64,000 bases of DNA, from NCBI GenBank assembly GCA_001599355.1, contig BCGQ01000001.1, forward strand, positions 2,545,135-2,609,134, written 5' to 3'. The stretch is from Nakazawaea peltata. Lineage: Eukaryota > Ascomycota > Pichiomycetes > Alaninales > Pachysolenaceae. Position numbers and translations under genes: made by a program. The notes beneath the pieces were generated by a model. The model was not told the origin of the DNA, did not search any database, and saw only the letters and a list, made by a program, of their open reading frames with translations. Shown here in pieces: positions 1 through 10,070 of this stretch (positions within the stretch are counted from its first letter, which is position 1; each line of letters starts with the position of its first letter).

Positions 1-145
1 TTTGCAAATGGCTACGATCAATTCACTTACAACTAAGAAGAAGATATTCAACATTCAGCTTAGCTCAGGTACAGATGCTGAATTCCAGCTGGCAGTGGAA
101 AGGCTCTCGTTCGTCCTAGATGAATACTACAATGATAATTTATAA
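1..145 (+). CDS. 3' end of an unidentified protein gene (partial)
   Basis: Reading from base 2, this stretch is open to a TAA at 143-145 and encodes about 47 residues ending in EYYNDNL. The frame is open to the window edge, so the start lies outside. The tail has a short basic patch (TKKKIF) and then a mixed amphipathic segment (EFQLAVERLSFVLDEYY) that looks helical. I do not recognise the family. It converges on the kinesin gene, with only 9 bp between the two stop codons. It could also be a last exon. Confidence 0.5.
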   Translation, partial: LQMATINSLTTKKKIFNIQLSSGTDAEFQLAVERLSFVLDEYYNDNL

Positions 146-154
146 ATGCTGTCT

Positions 155-2854
155 TTAAAATATAGAACTAATATCTCCAAATAAACTCTTAGGTTCATTC
201 TCTTTGTAAGTTTCATCATCGGCTTGCATCATATCGGAAGTTTCAAAGAAACCTTTCTCTTTAGAAAGTTCTGGGGTGTCCTGTCCTTCTTTAGCCTCTT
301 CTTCATCGTGTTTCTCGGGTGATACATTAATATCAAGTCTTCTTGGTTGAAGAGTTCTTTTAGGAGGACCCAAATTGAATTTCGCCAAAGGTGTAGAATC
401 AGGGTCATCACCACGATGTTTCACCGGATCAGGAGGAACTAACTTTCGAGATGTAAGAGACGTACTTTTCAACTTAAACTGTTTCAAGCCATTGAAAGAT
501 TTACTGTTCTTTGGGGGTGCAGAAATGTTCATCTTCTCTTGAAGACTTTGATGCAATGGAGTATCCTTCAGATCATCATCAGACATATCATCATCGTTCT
601 CGAAATCCGAATATGACTCAGATGATTCAGACTCACTATCTTTATGAGGAACCTGCCAACGAACCCGTTTCGGTTTGGATTCCTGAATTCTTGCAGGCGA
701 TCTGGATTTGGTTATTTTAGCTGGGGATTTATGTAATGGAGAAGGAGCCCGTTTGAAACTTCTTCTTTTAGGATTTAAAGAAGGAAAGCCACCTGTAGAA
801 AGAGAATTGATCCCAGATGATTCTGAATAATCATTCAAAGGAACCTCAAGCGGAATATTGGCTTCAATCAAAGTGTCTAAAGCATTTGAAACGTCAGAAA
901 CAATACTTTTCAAATTCTCAACCTTGATCGAATCATGCTCAAGACAAGATTTCAAGAGTCTCAAGAAATTCATACTCTGGAACTTGAAAGAAGACAATAC
1001 TGAAACGGACTCGTCGAAGATAACCGAACTCTCATATAATATCTCCCTCTCTACGGAACTTCTCAATCTTTCAATATGGATTTCAAAGTTGATAGTATCG
1101 AAGGAAGACCAACATTCATCTTCTGATAATCTCTTCAATATGGATTTCGGAGTATTGTTCAAAATATGATCCAATTGAGTTTCTCCAGCATACAGTTTTT
1201 CTAAATCGTCGATTTGTAAGAGATACTTTGTATGTAAAGTCTCAGCTTTGTGAACAATAGAGCTAAAACCGGGAACAATAGAATCAAGCTCTAAAAGATC
1301 ATCCTCCTCTTCTCGAATATTGAAGATTTTATCAAAAGACAGAACGAAATCCCCAACTTCATGAGCTAACACTTTCAAGATCTTCCGTTTGGCGAGTACG
1401 AACAGCTTCTGCTTCTTTATGATGCTATGATTGTCGATAGCATGAGCAATTTCATCCAAACCTTCAATTGCCAGCTTTTGGATCCTCTCATATTGCATTG
1501 ATTGTTGAGACAATGCCTGTTCTACAGCCTTCTTCTCTTTATTTCTCAAAAGTTCGATCTCTTGCTTCTGTTCAGTGATCATTTTCAAATATGAACCGAC
1601 ATGTCGATTCAAATTGTGTCTATTTCTAATCACTTTAGTCTTGATCTCTTTAGCTCGATTGGCATATTTCAAAGTATTCAATGTCTCATCATAATGCTCA
1701 GAAGAAGGGGATACACAAACAATCATTACAGTTTTACAATTGCCCCCAAGCGAGAACTTCAATAATCTAGTCAACTTGGAGTCTCTGTAAGGCACATGGT
1801 TACGTCTTTTAGGGTCGCATAAAGCATTTATACAGTTTCCAAGTGCCAATAAAGATCTGTTAATATTAGCACCTTCTTGTAATCTTTCGCCAGTGTTCTT
1901 GGTGGCAGCAGCTCTTTCACTTCCAGCAAGATCAATGATCGACAAGGTAGCAAAAGTATGTTCTTCTGTCAATCCTGAACCTTTAGGCCGAGAATCAATA
2001 TTAATTTGTAACACAGCATGTGATCTGGATGATGTAGCATTCAGCTGAGTAGGAGAGACAGTTCTTCTTGAATTACCTAAAAGAATAAGATCCATAACCT
2101 GACCAACGGAATTTGGCTGGAAACTTGATAAGTTCGACACCGTTATTCTTTTATTCTCATCCTCTCTAATACTCAATTGTTTCTTCTCCCCTTCTGGTAC
2201 CAACAAATCATGGAGATTCTCATTGTAAATCTCTAAATAACTTAAGGTCAAGTCTACTATATGAGAGTCTCTTTTAGCTTCAATCTTTTCGAAAAGCTCA
2301 TTCATTGTGGAGAAAATGATCCCGGGATTCTCTGGGGTCCCTGAGATAGTGTGGGTCTTACCGCAACCGGTCGCCCCATATGCAAAAACAGTGGAATTGT
2401 ATCCATCTAAAACATTATCTAGTAATGCTCTAGTAGTTCCTATATAAACGGATTCTTGAGACGCGGTCTCGTCGAAAAGTCGGTCGAATATGAACCGATG
2501 TTCTCGCACCCGACTCGACACAGCTCTATTCTTTGTAGGTGTTATGTTTTGAGGCCTGTTGGGAGTCGAAATCGAGCCTGAACCAGCGCTATTTCCAGCC
2601 AGAGCTTCCTCTAACTGAGTAGATGGAGCAGGATCGAAAATCAATAACCGATCATCAACAACGTTCAAGATCTTTCGTAACCCTTTCGGTTGTGTATACC
2701 CCCTATTTGAATCTGGTGAACTCAACCCACCCCCAAACGATGGCCCTACTGGCTCTGCAGTGGGTTGGATCAAATGAAGTCGCTCTTTCTCGGTGAAAGG
2801 TCGAACTCTTATACAGACAGCTATAGACGATTGCAGCGGTTTCTCGGTAGACAT
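155..2854 (-). CDS. KIP3: Kinesin-8 family motor protein (Kip3-like)
   Basis: An 899-aa kinesin with an N-terminal motor domain. The P-loop GATGCGKTHT lies near residues 160-169, followed by the switch motifs NATSSRSHA and DLAGSERA and the motor end HYDETLNTLKYANRAKEI. The motor contains a long Ser/Asn-rich loop between RVRPF and the HRFIFDRLFDE strand, typical of fungal Kip3. The neck (NLNRHVGSYLKMITEQKQEIELL) matches kinesin-8, which depolymerises microtubule plus ends and positions the spindle. The tail is basic and Ser/Pro-rich with an acidic patch. The first ATG giving MSTEKPLQ is at 2854; the upstream in-frame extension to 2899 would need a GTG start and is rejected. Confidence 0.88.
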   Translation of the reverse strand: MSTEKPLQSSIAVCIRVRPFTEKERLHLIQPTAEPVGPSFGGGLSSPDSNRGYTQPKGLRKILNVVDDRLLIFDPAPSTQLEEALAGNSAGSGSISTPNRPQNITPTKNRAVSSRVREHRFIFDRLFDETASQESVYIGTTRALLDNVLDGYNSTVFAYGATGCGKTHTISGTPENPGIIFSTMNELFEKIEAKRDSHIVDLTLSYLEIYNENLHDLLVPEGEKKQLSIREDENKRITVSNLSSFQPNSVGQVMDLILLGNSRRTVSPTQLNATSSRSHAVLQINIDSRPKGSGLTEEHTFATLSIIDLAGSERAAATKNTGERLQEGANINRSLLALGNCINALCDPKRRNHVPYRDSKLTRLLKFSLGGNCKTVMIVCVSPSSEHYDETLNTLKYANRAKEIKTKVIRNRHNLNRHVGSYLKMITEQKQEIELLRNKEKKAVEQALSQQSMQYERIQKLAIEGLDEIAHAIDNHSIIKKQKLFVLAKRKILKVLAHEVGDFVLSFDKIFNIREEEDDLLELDSIVPGFSSIVHKAETLHTKYLLQIDDLEKLYAGETQLDHILNNTPKSILKRLSEDECWSSFDTINFEIHIERLRSSVEREILYESSVIFDESVSVLSSFKFQSMNFLRLLKSCLEHDSIKVENLKSIVSDVSNALDTLIEANIPLEVPLNDYSESSGINSLSTGGFPSLNPKRRSFKRAPSPLHKSPAKITKSRSPARIQESKPKRVRWQVPHKDSESESSESYSDFENDDDMSDDDLKDTPLHQSLQEKMNISAPPKNSKSFNGLKQFKLKSTSLTSRKLVPPDPVKHRGDDPDSTPLAKFNLGPPKRTLQPRRLDINVSPEKHDEEEAKEGQDTPELSKEKGFFETSDMMQADDETYKENEPKSLFGDISSIF

Positions 2855-3101
2855 GACAAACTGGTACCGTGGTATCGTACCTACCTCTGATATGACCACG
2901 CCAATGCTCTTCTACTAAGTCGTGTCTGTCTGTCTGTTTGTGTACCCGATTTGTACTTTTTTTTACCCTTTTGATCGATCTTTGTTTACTTTTAGGAAGC
3001 TCTTCGCGCACCCCCAAAATGGATAATTGGGGGCAGAATCGAGCGAAATCCTGTCCCGATTTAGCTTTTATTAGAAAACACTAAAGTTTATTATATGTAA
3101 A

Positions 3102-4253
3102 TTATTGTAAGGGAGCGTATAGTATTTGAGTAGCATACTTACGCTGGTATCTAACGACACTGGCTACGGCTAAAGTGTTGTGCTTGATACTGGTGGTGGC
3201 CAAATGGTTCAAAACAACGTGGTTAGGAATAGGAAGCGAACCAGAATTGTTATCTTTATCGGTGTTGAAATTATTCAAGATGACACTTTCTAAATGAGGA
3301 GGTAACAGAGGAGGAATGAGCCATTGACTGTTGGTGTTATTCTGCTGGTTGTTGTCCAAGGTTTGATAGTATTGTTCCATGACTTTAGGGTCGGTGAAAA
3401 TAGGAGGAATCGATTGGATATAATCCTTTGGTTGTGGGGTAGGATTTTCTTCCTCATCATGATAACGCGAGTACCCGCCTCCCATGTCATCATCGTCATT
3501 CGTAAGTTTATCAATGGTAGCAACACTTTTAGAACCTTTACTAGATTCGCTTAAACCGTAATCACCCAATTTCTCATTGAGTTGGTCAACTGCTTTGTTA
3601 TGCTGCTGTTCAACTTCGATATAATTGACAAAATTACCCATTTGATCGGTAGCTGTAGGTAAGAAATCACTGAATCGTAATTCATTGTCTACGATAAATC
3701 TAAAACGATGAGTTCCTGGTGGTAAAGATAATTTCAAGCCGAAAGAACCGTCTTCAAAAGGTCCATTCATGGCGATCATCTTTCTCCAAGCAGTGAAAGA
3801 ACCGGTAATGAAAACTTTATTACCACCTTGTCTCCATTGTAACTCTATAGGTATTAAATTAGGAGCATTAGCCAAGTTCTTAGGCTTTCTTTCGTCTAAT
3901 TCGTCATTCTCGGTCATCTTCTCATCTTCATCTTGTACTTTATCATCTGTCAAAATCAATGTGGATTTTCTTTTGTTATAAAGAGAGGAGGCTTCATCTT
4001 CCATTTCATCCAAATTCATGGCACTGGCCGTCTTGGACAGAGACTCGGAGGATCCGGAAGTCGACGACTGATTGGCCATATCGACCATCGAGACATCTTT
4101 GGTGATATCTTCGGTATGTTCGGATTCTGGAACGTCCATACCTGATTGGTTTTCGTGCGGAACTGAGCTGGCTATCAGCGGTTGTTTGTGACGAGGGATG
4201 TGGTGATGTGAAGTGGACTTCTGGTTATGGGACGACGACGACGTATTACCCAT
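3102..4253 (-). CDS. GAL83: SNF1/AMPK complex beta subunit (Gal83/Sip2 type)
   Basis: A 383-aa scaffold and targeting subunit of the Snf1 kinase complex. It begins MGNTSS, a likely N-myristoylation signal. Residues about 134-214 form a CBM48 glycogen-binding module (ELQWRQGGNKVFITGSF, then GTHRFRFIVDNELRFSDFLPT). Residues about 280-383 form the ASC domain that binds Snf1 and the gamma subunit, ending in the diagnostic RYQRKYATQILYAPLQ. A single beta gene of this type is common outside Saccharomyces, so GAL83 versus SIP2 is a naming choice. Immediately upstream is an extremely purine-rich + strand tract, so the leader is C/T-rich in the sense of this gene. Confidence 0.92.
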   Translation of the reverse strand: MGNTSSSSHNQKSTSHHHIPRHKQPLIASSVPHENQSGMDVPESEHTEDITKDVSMVDMANQSSTSGSSESLSKTASAMNLDEMEDEASSLYNKRKSTLILTDDKVQDEDEKMTENDELDERKPKNLANAPNLIPIELQWRQGGNKVFITGSFTAWRKMIAMNGPFEDGSFGLKLSLPPGTHRFRFIVDNELRFSDFLPTATDQMGNFVNYIEVEQQHNKAVDQLNEKLGDYGLSESSKGSKSVATIDKLTNDDDDMGGGYSRYHDEEENPTPQPKDYIQSIPPIFTDPKVMEQYYQTLDNNQQNNTNSQWLIPPLLPPHLESVILNNFNTDKDNNSGSLPIPNHVVLNHLATTSIKHNTLAVASVVRYQRKYATQILYAPLQ

Positions 4254-4390
4254 AAAGTGATTTTCGACAGTCCAAACAATTAGGCGGTCTTTTTTAAGTG
4301 TTTAGATGATGGATCGGCTGCTTATTATTAATGAGTAAGATGTTTCGTTCAATATTGAAAGGACAAAAAGACCAGCGGAGGGAGTTTGAT

Positions 4391-4500
4391 GACATTTGCG
4401 CGGGGCAGGAGGGGGCAGAAAAGGGGGGAAAGGGCAGAAATGAAGGGGGAGGACAGAGGGGAGGGGGGGAAAGGGGGAGGGGTAAGAGGAAGGGAGTAAA
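4391..4500. repeat. G/A-rich low-complexity tract upstream of GAL83
   Basis: On the + strand this is almost pure purine, with many runs of three to seven G. In the sense of the GAL83 gene (minus strand) it is a polypyrimidine tract about 140-250 bp before the start codon. G-quadruplex potential on the + strand is possible. Comparable coding-strand polypyrimidine tracts precede other genes in this window. Confidence 0.7.
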
Positions 4501-4552
4501 ACTAGTGAAGTAAGGAGTTACAGTTAAATTGAATATGGTTACCTATATGCAT

Positions 4553-5401
4553 TTATATATCTTCTTGAAGATACCTCGACTCATCGTCATCTCGTTTAAT
4601 ATCAACCCTCTGTTTATGCTCTTCATACACTACGTAGTACTGAAAAATAAAACAAAAATCAAAGAAAAAAGTCACCATACTAAGTCCAAATTTGCCCTTA
4701 TTATGAAGGATTTCTGACCATTTAAATGAATGGTCATTATCGATGAAATTATCTAGGATGAGCTGAATGATAGCAAAGGTTCCTCCGCTCAAATCGAGCC
4801 ATATTTGCATAATGGAAAATCCATGACACGATTTCCGGGCATAATTATGGTACATCTGGGGTATATACTTAAGGAAACTAATACAGATCTTGGTATAAGC
4901 GAGATTAATGGCGAAATCTACCCACTCGATGGACCCAGCATGAATCAGTAATAATTGTAATAACAGAGTCAGTCCAAAGAAGTATAATGCAAACTTAGTG
5001 TATGCATGTAATCTTCTATTAGCTGTCCTTGTATAATTCCATAAATAGAGCTGGCTCCCAATAATAAGATTAAGTACTAAACCATGAGCAGCATATGCTA
5101 TATCTATGACACTTAAAAGTGGATATTCACCGTATCGATTATGGAATTGGTCTCTCGTAGTCTTATCGTAAACTTGTAAGATCAAAGACGTCAAATAAGT
5201 GACATACCCAATAGTATTCAAATATAAGAAATCTATTGACACACCATCAGAAGATCTAAGCTTTATATTAAGTAGGAGCTGGGGGTAGAAAGAGATACTC
5301 TGGAGAAGTTAGTAAACAACCTGAAAAATCTGGCACAAAACACTTACCCAGCACAGGACATATGTCCAACCGATCGACAGAGATAACAATTTGAGCATCA
5401 T
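4553..5401 (-). CDS. ERS1: Cystinosin / Ers1-like PQ-loop transporter, two exons
   Basis: A seven-helix lysosomal/vacuolar cystine transporter of the PQ-loop family, 266 aa, from join(4553..5299, 5348..5401) on the minus strand. Exon 1 encodes MMLKLLSLSIGWTYVLCW. A 48-nt intron (donor GTAAGT, branch TACTAAC) follows, and exon 2 opens SISFYPQLLLNIKLRSSDGV, the first PQ loop (FYPQ). The second PQ loop is in KYIPQMYHNY, with the family signature GFSIMQIWLDLSGG after it. The uninterrupted frame alone would start at a GTG and lose the first helix, so the spliced model is preferred. It shares a divergent promoter with the DUF2433 gene. Confidence 0.87.
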
Positions 5402-5830
5402 CTCGTGGCCTTCCAGTCCTTCTCATCTTCCATCTCTCGGTTCATCTCTTTGACTGAGTGTTCCTTGCGCAGGCGAGGACTTCCAAGGAAAACTTAAACT
5501 GTGGTTATGAGCATTTTACGACAAACTGATTAGAAAATCATTGTGCGCTGGGTGTTTGTGCGCTTTGAGCCTGCGCTGGCTGGGAGCCCGCCGCCACCTC
5601 CCCCGCCAATCCGCCGCCAGTTCTCTGCGCATCCGCTCGCTTCGCGTAATTTGCCCCGCCCCCGCTTCCACTCCGGCGGCCCCACTGTGAACAGATTCGA
5701 CTACCTGAGCACTTAATGAGGCGAGACCTCACAAGGTGCTGCATAGAAAAAACTCAAACCCAAAACCACCCGGTCAGACCAGATTGATTACCAATACACA
5801 ACCTGAATCAATCACTAATTAGACTCCACA
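5402..5830. other. Divergent promoter region, ERS1 / DUF2433 gene
   Basis: 429 bp between divergent starts. It contains one GAGCANNNTACGA motif (5509-5521) and a GC-rich block at about 5545-5690 that stands out from the AT-rich surroundings. I see no gene here; the minus-strand frame through the GC-rich block has no recognisable features. Confidence 0.6.
5509..5521 (+). promoter_or_regulatory. GAGCANNNTACGA motif (GAGCATTTTACGA)
   Basis: Exact copy of a bipartite 13-bp motif found repeatedly in intergenic DNA of this window. It sits in the ERS1/DUF2433 divergent promoter. It is a candidate general regulatory factor site by recurrence only. Confidence 0.5.
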
Positions 5831-7369
5831 ATGACTATGGGAGCCGAGCAGCCGCGCGTGATACACAAGGACGGGATCAATATCTTGTTGGTGGCAGAAA
5901 TCCGAGGTGCCTTATCTGATATCAATGCTTTGGCTAAAGAATACGCTGCCGATGTTGTGGTGCACACGGGGAACTTTGGATTCTTTGATGAGGGCAGTAT
6001 CGAACGGATTCACGAATCGTATTTGAGACATATTGTAGAGTTCTCACCATTGTTATCGCATGAGTTATTGACATCCATTTCAAAGCTTTCCAAAGTCGAT
6101 GGTGATAGTGTGCAACACCTTTCTAATGACCAGACCAATTTGCGGAGTTTATTGGTTGGACATCCGATATCTGAATTTTGTGACTTCTTGAACGGTATCA
6201 AGCAGTTCGAAGTGCCTGTTTATGCTGTAAGTGGGATGTGTGAGGATTCTCTGGTGTTGAATAAATTGAAATATGGCATTTACAAGGTCCCTAATTTGCA
6301 TATAATAGACGAGGATCATATTTTCAACCTCCAAACACTGAATGGTACTGATATTTTATTCTTTGGAATCGGAGGATCTCTTTCGTATCACAAGTTATTC
6401 CATCATGGTACTGCTATTGATCTTGGAGTCGATGTGGCAGACTCAGAGTTCGTACCACAATCAGGTGATCCGGGAAATATTTGGATAACCATGTTACAAT
6501 TGGGGAAATTGATAGATACAGTGACCAAATTTGCTTCTGAGAACAGACAATTGATGACTCGTTCGGTCAAATTCTTCATTACACATCAGTCTCCTCTGAG
6601 GGAGCCTTTACTCGAGCATTTATCCATCTTGTTCAAAGCAGATTATACTGTTTCCAACGGATTACATTTCAAGTACCCATCGTCATACAATGAGCTCTCT
6701 ATCAATCCTAATTTTGAGAACTTCAAATACAAATTCAACGAGGCCAGACTTCGATTATCGATTATTTGGTCCAAAATATCAGGGGAGTTTGCCAAGCTCC
6801 TACAGAACATTGCTGATAAACACGAGTTGGAGAATTTAGTAAGATATATTTCATTGGCCCTCGATGTATATGATAAGATCCCTGTGAGTGCGAAGAATCA
6901 TGAAGAAATCTTACCCATCAAATTAGACCTTTCTACCAGTGATGTTCCGGAGCTTGCCGAGGCCCAAGCTCAGGTTAATGACACTATTGAGGATTCAAGT
7001 TCAGGTAAACTTCTCAGCTCCATCATTAGACAACTCAATGATCTCTATTATCTTTCATTTCAAAACACATGGCATTACAATTTATGTGACCTGTCTTATG
7101 GAGCACTCGTTATCGAGTTGAAGAATGGATCTTTTGCTATGAGAACACTTTCCAAAGGATTTGATTTCGAATTCCGTAAATTGGATCTGGAGCCGGCTAA
7201 TGAGAGTGATCTGAGTCGTGGGTCTTTGGATTCCAGCTCAAAGGATAGAAATAAACATAACGGGTCATTCAGAGGTAGAGGTGGTAGTCGTGGAAGAGGA
7301 GCTAGGGGATCATTTTCTTCTAGGGGTGGTCCTCGTGGTAGAGGTTCTCGTAGAGGATCAATAGATTAG
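5831..7369 (+). CDS. DUF2433 metallophosphoesterase-like protein with RGG tail
   Basis: A 512-aa fungal protein. The N-terminus (INILLVAEIRGALSDINALAKEY, then VVVHTGNFGFFDE) has the layout of calcineurin-like metallophosphatases in which metal-binding residues are degenerate (IRG in place of DxHG, TGNF in place of GDxxD), as in the DUF2433 family. A later ITHQSP segment matches the GH-like loop. The C-terminus, about residues 470-512, is an RGG/RGRG-rich tail typical of RNA-binding proteins. A catalytic role is doubtful given the altered metal ligands; RNA binding is inferred from the RGG tail. ATG at 5831 is used, with a second ATG two codons on. Confidence 0.75.
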   Translation: MTMGAEQPRVIHKDGINILLVAEIRGALSDINALAKEYAADVVVHTGNFGFFDEGSIERIHESYLRHIVEFSPLLSHELLTSISKLSKVDGDSVQHLSNDQTNLRSLLVGHPISEFCDFLNGIKQFEVPVYAVSGMCEDSLVLNKLKYGIYKVPNLHIIDEDHIFNLQTLNGTDILFFGIGGSLSYHKLFHHGTAIDLGVDVADSEFVPQSGDPGNIWITMLQLGKLIDTVTKFASENRQLMTRSVKFFITHQSPLREPLLEHLSILFKADYTVSNGLHFKYPSSYNELSINPNFENFKYKFNEARLRLSIIWSKISGEFAKLLQNIADKHELENLVRYISLALDVYDKIPVSAKNHEEILPIKLDLSTSDVPELAEAQAQVNDTIEDSSSGKLLSSIIRQLNDLYYLSFQNTWHYNLCDLSYGALVIELKNGSFAMRTLSKGFDFEFRKLDLEPANESDLSRGSLDSSSKDRNKHNGSFRGRGGSRGRGARGSFSSRGGPRGRGSRRGSID

Positions 7370-7440
7370 ATATAGCATTCTGAGATAATAAAGTAGTGAT
7401 TAAGTATTATGTAGGGATTGTGGGCTTAATGGGCTGAGCT

Positions 7441-7453
7441 GAGCATTTTACGA
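7441..7453 (+). promoter_or_regulatory. GAGCANNNTACGA motif (GAGCATTTTACGA), first of a pair
   Basis: Exact motif copy about 150 bp upstream of the PLP2 start codon and paired with another copy 23 bp downstream. Confidence 0.5.
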
Positions 7454-7463
7454 TATTTCAATT

Positions 7464-7476
7464 GAGCATTATACGA
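7464..7476 (+). promoter_or_regulatory. GAGCANNNTACGA motif (GAGCATTATACGA), second of a pair
   Basis: Second exact copy in the PLP2 promoter, same orientation, starts offset by 23 bp (about two helical turns). Confidence 0.5.
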
Positions 7477-7605
7477 ATTTTCTCTCAATCCTGGCAGACC
7501 CATCAGTTTCCTAAAACGGTAATAGGATGAAAAATCACCACGAACGACGAGAAGACACCTCAAATAGACTCGAACTACACTTTAAAGAAGCCCCTGACAG
7601 CCAAA

Positions 7606-8373
7606 ATGATGAACCCTAACGCTAAATTCCAAGTCCAGGTCGATCCTGACGAAGATACAGAGTGGAATGATATCTTACGTGCTCATGGTGTGATCCCAGA
7701 AAAACCTAAAGATCAAACCGAAGAATTCGAAGAGGCTCTTGAAGAGGCGGTGAAAAAACTGCATGATGAAAGGTTAGAAGGCAAAGATTTGGATGAGCTT
7801 GATGAACTTGAAGGTGAAGAAGACGAGGATTTCCTTAATTTCTACAAACAAAAGAGAATGAACGAGTTGAAGGAACTCCAACAGAGATCAAAATTCGGTA
7901 GAGTCTACCCTATAACTAAGCCAGAATATCAAGATGAAGTCACCAAGGCTTCGGAGAACACATATGTTTTTTTACACATGACTCTTCAGAGTAATCTTCA
8001 ATCTAGGTTATTGTCTCTGCTTATGGCTGATTTGCTGCTGAAATTCGCCGAGGTCAAGTTCGTCGAGATCCCTGCCAATAGAGCCGTGGAAAATTACCCG
8101 GACTCAAATTGTCCTACTATTTTGATCTACCATAAAGGTGATGTGGTGAAACAGTATATTACATTGACTCAATTGGGAGGAAACAGCACTACAAAGAACG
8201 ACTTGGAGAAGGTCTTGGTCCTGGTAGGTGTCACCACCAATAAAGACCCAAGGCTTATCATGAACCAAGAGGAAGGAGAACAGGAATGGCAAGAACGTAA
8301 ATTGAGGTTTGCCCAGACTTCTATCAGAAATAGAAATACCGGCAGTGATGAAGACGAAGATTTCTTCGATTGA
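7606..8373 (+). CDS. PLP2: Phosducin-like protein 2 (Plp2), CCT chaperonin cofactor
   Basis: A 255-aa phosducin family protein with an acidic N-terminal helix (DPDEDTEWNDILRAHGVIP), then DEDFLNFYKQKRMNELKEL and a thioredoxin-fold domain (KFVEIPANRAVENYPDSNCPTILIYHKGD). Plp2 is an essential cofactor for CCT-mediated folding of actin and tubulin. Tandem CTG codons at 8035-8040 (residues 144-145) fall where relatives have Ala-Ser in TLASKFPDVKF, which fits CUG read as Ala. The tail is acidic (DEDEDFFD). Two GAGCANNNTACGA motifs lie upstream. Confidence 0.9.
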   Translation: MMNPNAKFQVQVDPDEDTEWNDILRAHGVIPEKPKDQTEEFEEALEEAVKKLHDERLEGKDLDELDELEGEEDEDFLNFYKQKRMNELKELQQRSKFGRVYPITKPEYQDEVTKASENTYVFLHMTLQSNLQSRLLSLLMADLLLKFAEVKFVEIPANRAVENYPDSNCPTILIYHKGDVVKQYITLTQLGGNSTTKNDLEKVLVLVGVTTNKDPRLIMNQEEGEQEWQERKLRFAQTSIRNRNTGSDEDEDFFD

Positions 8374-8392
8374 TGCGATTAATGTATTCATT

Positions 8393-10070
8393 TTATATAT
8401 TCCGTGCAATGTAGTACAATAAATAAGCCTTGGTGCTTAATACTTCCTCTTTGGACACTAGTGAGATTTTGGCATCGTCGAAACGGAACCAATTATTGTC
8501 TCTATTCTTGATCAAACTAATGTAGTGGCCGGTATTTACTGATCCAATGTGACATACAACGGCAAAGAGTTCGTAGGTGAGTTCTTGGTCTTTTGGTGGT
8601 TCCAGATCCTCGGATTCCAATACATAATTCTTCATATCTAAAATCAATGGGAACAGTACATGAGTTTCGATTTTGGACGAGACAGAAGAATGTTCGAATC
8701 TCTTCAACTGGATCGCCAAGACGATAGGCAATTTACGGATCTGAAGCTGTTTATAGGCCATTGTCTTGTGACCACAGGTCTCACAATTGTATAAAACGTC
8801 CAATTTTTCGGGCTGAGTGAATCTTTCGAGACAATCTTGTAATTTAATAGATGTTCCAGGTAATGATTTGCCGGCATATTTCTTAGGGGAATGTTGGGCC
8901 ACTTCAAGTGAGAGATCCAACATCATATCAGCAGTCTTAGTGACAATATCACACTTTGAGCATCTGATCGAACTAAGAAGTGATCCTGAAAAGGTCGTGT
9001 GCACAATACAAGGACAATCCGATGAGGCGATAGATCTCCTATGTAACCCTGAAGTATCTTCTAAAAGCTTTAATTCTGATTTATGAACCTCATCAAGGAT
9101 AAATTGCCAAAATTCATGAGCGTCTTGTTCGGAATAACCGGCTAAAGACCGTTTGACTTTCCAAGCAGCCGCAAGTAATGAGGTTAAACCATACCCAGTG
9201 GTTTCGTCTTCGGTATAAAATGCAGTAAACACCTCGTCTAAACAACACAGAATGCAAGCCGTCGGATCATCTTGGCATTTGAAATGTTTGGCGGCCAAAA
9301 AATGGTCTCTAATAAGAGGGTTATGAATTAAAGTCTGAATGATAGAAGACATGAAACAAGTGGCACCCATATTGACGAGTCCACGAAGCCCAGTAGTAGC
9401 TTTATAAGACGGAATTATAGTATGTTGAAGGATCTTATCGGAGATTTCAGCAGTGGATTTCCCAATTGGCTGAATCGAATGTACTTAATTGCAGTTAGTA
9501 AAAAATCGTAGATTATATGGACATGAATATCCAACTTACTATTAGTCACCCTTGAGTCTCTGAGATGCTTAACACGCAGCTGTTCTAACAATTCATGACT
9601 GACATAATTCCCACATCTGAAACAAAATAAATTCCCCGAAGTCGAATCAATCCCTTGATTTGTTAGTATGAAATGGTCGTGAAAATGAATTTCAGGTACT
9701 TACCGAAAACATGGCCGGCACTTTTCGCATGACTGAAAGCATGGCCCTTCTTAAAACATCCCATATGATTACACTGTAAACACATATGAAGCGAGCCACA
9801 GTTCCCGGAACAGATCTTGCACTTCAACACTTTTGATCTAAGCGCCAAAATGTCACGATGCTCGATGGCGGAGGAATGTGGAGAATTCTTCGGGATAAAC
9901 TCCTGCAGTATCGAGACTGATGACACATTCAATGCAAGTTTGTAATTCTTAAGCGCCGTTACCTTGGCCAGTGTAGACATCACTTGTTCCAAATGTTGGC
10001 AAGGATCAAAACTCGTATATTTAACGCCGGTGCCTGATGGGCTGGGCGCTTGATCTATGGAGGATGACAT
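8393..10070 (-). CDS. UBP8: SAGA deubiquitinase Ubp8, three exons
   Basis: Spliced join(8393..9483, 9540..9653, 9704..10070) on the minus strand gives 523 aa. The introns are 56 and 50 nt, each with a GTAAGT donor and a TACTAAC branch. Exons 1-2 encode the ZnF-UBP domain (DPCQHL; CKICSGNCGSLHMCLQC; GHAFSHAKSAGHVFG; NLFCFRCGNYV), which anchors Ubp8 in the SAGA DUB module with Sgf11/Sus1/Sgf73. Exon 3 carries the USP fold: Cys box GLVNMGATCFMSS with catalytic Cys about 203, a zinc-binding CxxC pair (IRCSKC; CETCGH), and His box SVNTGHYIS at about 480. It removes ubiquitin from histone H2B. All splice junctions keep phase and join the zinc-finger ligands across the exons. Confidence 0.93.

Noticed and set aside
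2855-2899. Extended kinesin N-terminus (also FKS 10407, Gbeta 21343, RIM9 47659, THP3 57546)
   Set aside because: Each extension needs GTG or TTG as start; an ATG matching the family start lies just downstream.
5538-5744. Minus-strand 68-aa Ala/Gln/Gly-rich ORF in the GC-rich promoter block
   Set aside because: Composition follows the GC-rich DNA; sits between two well-defined divergent genes.
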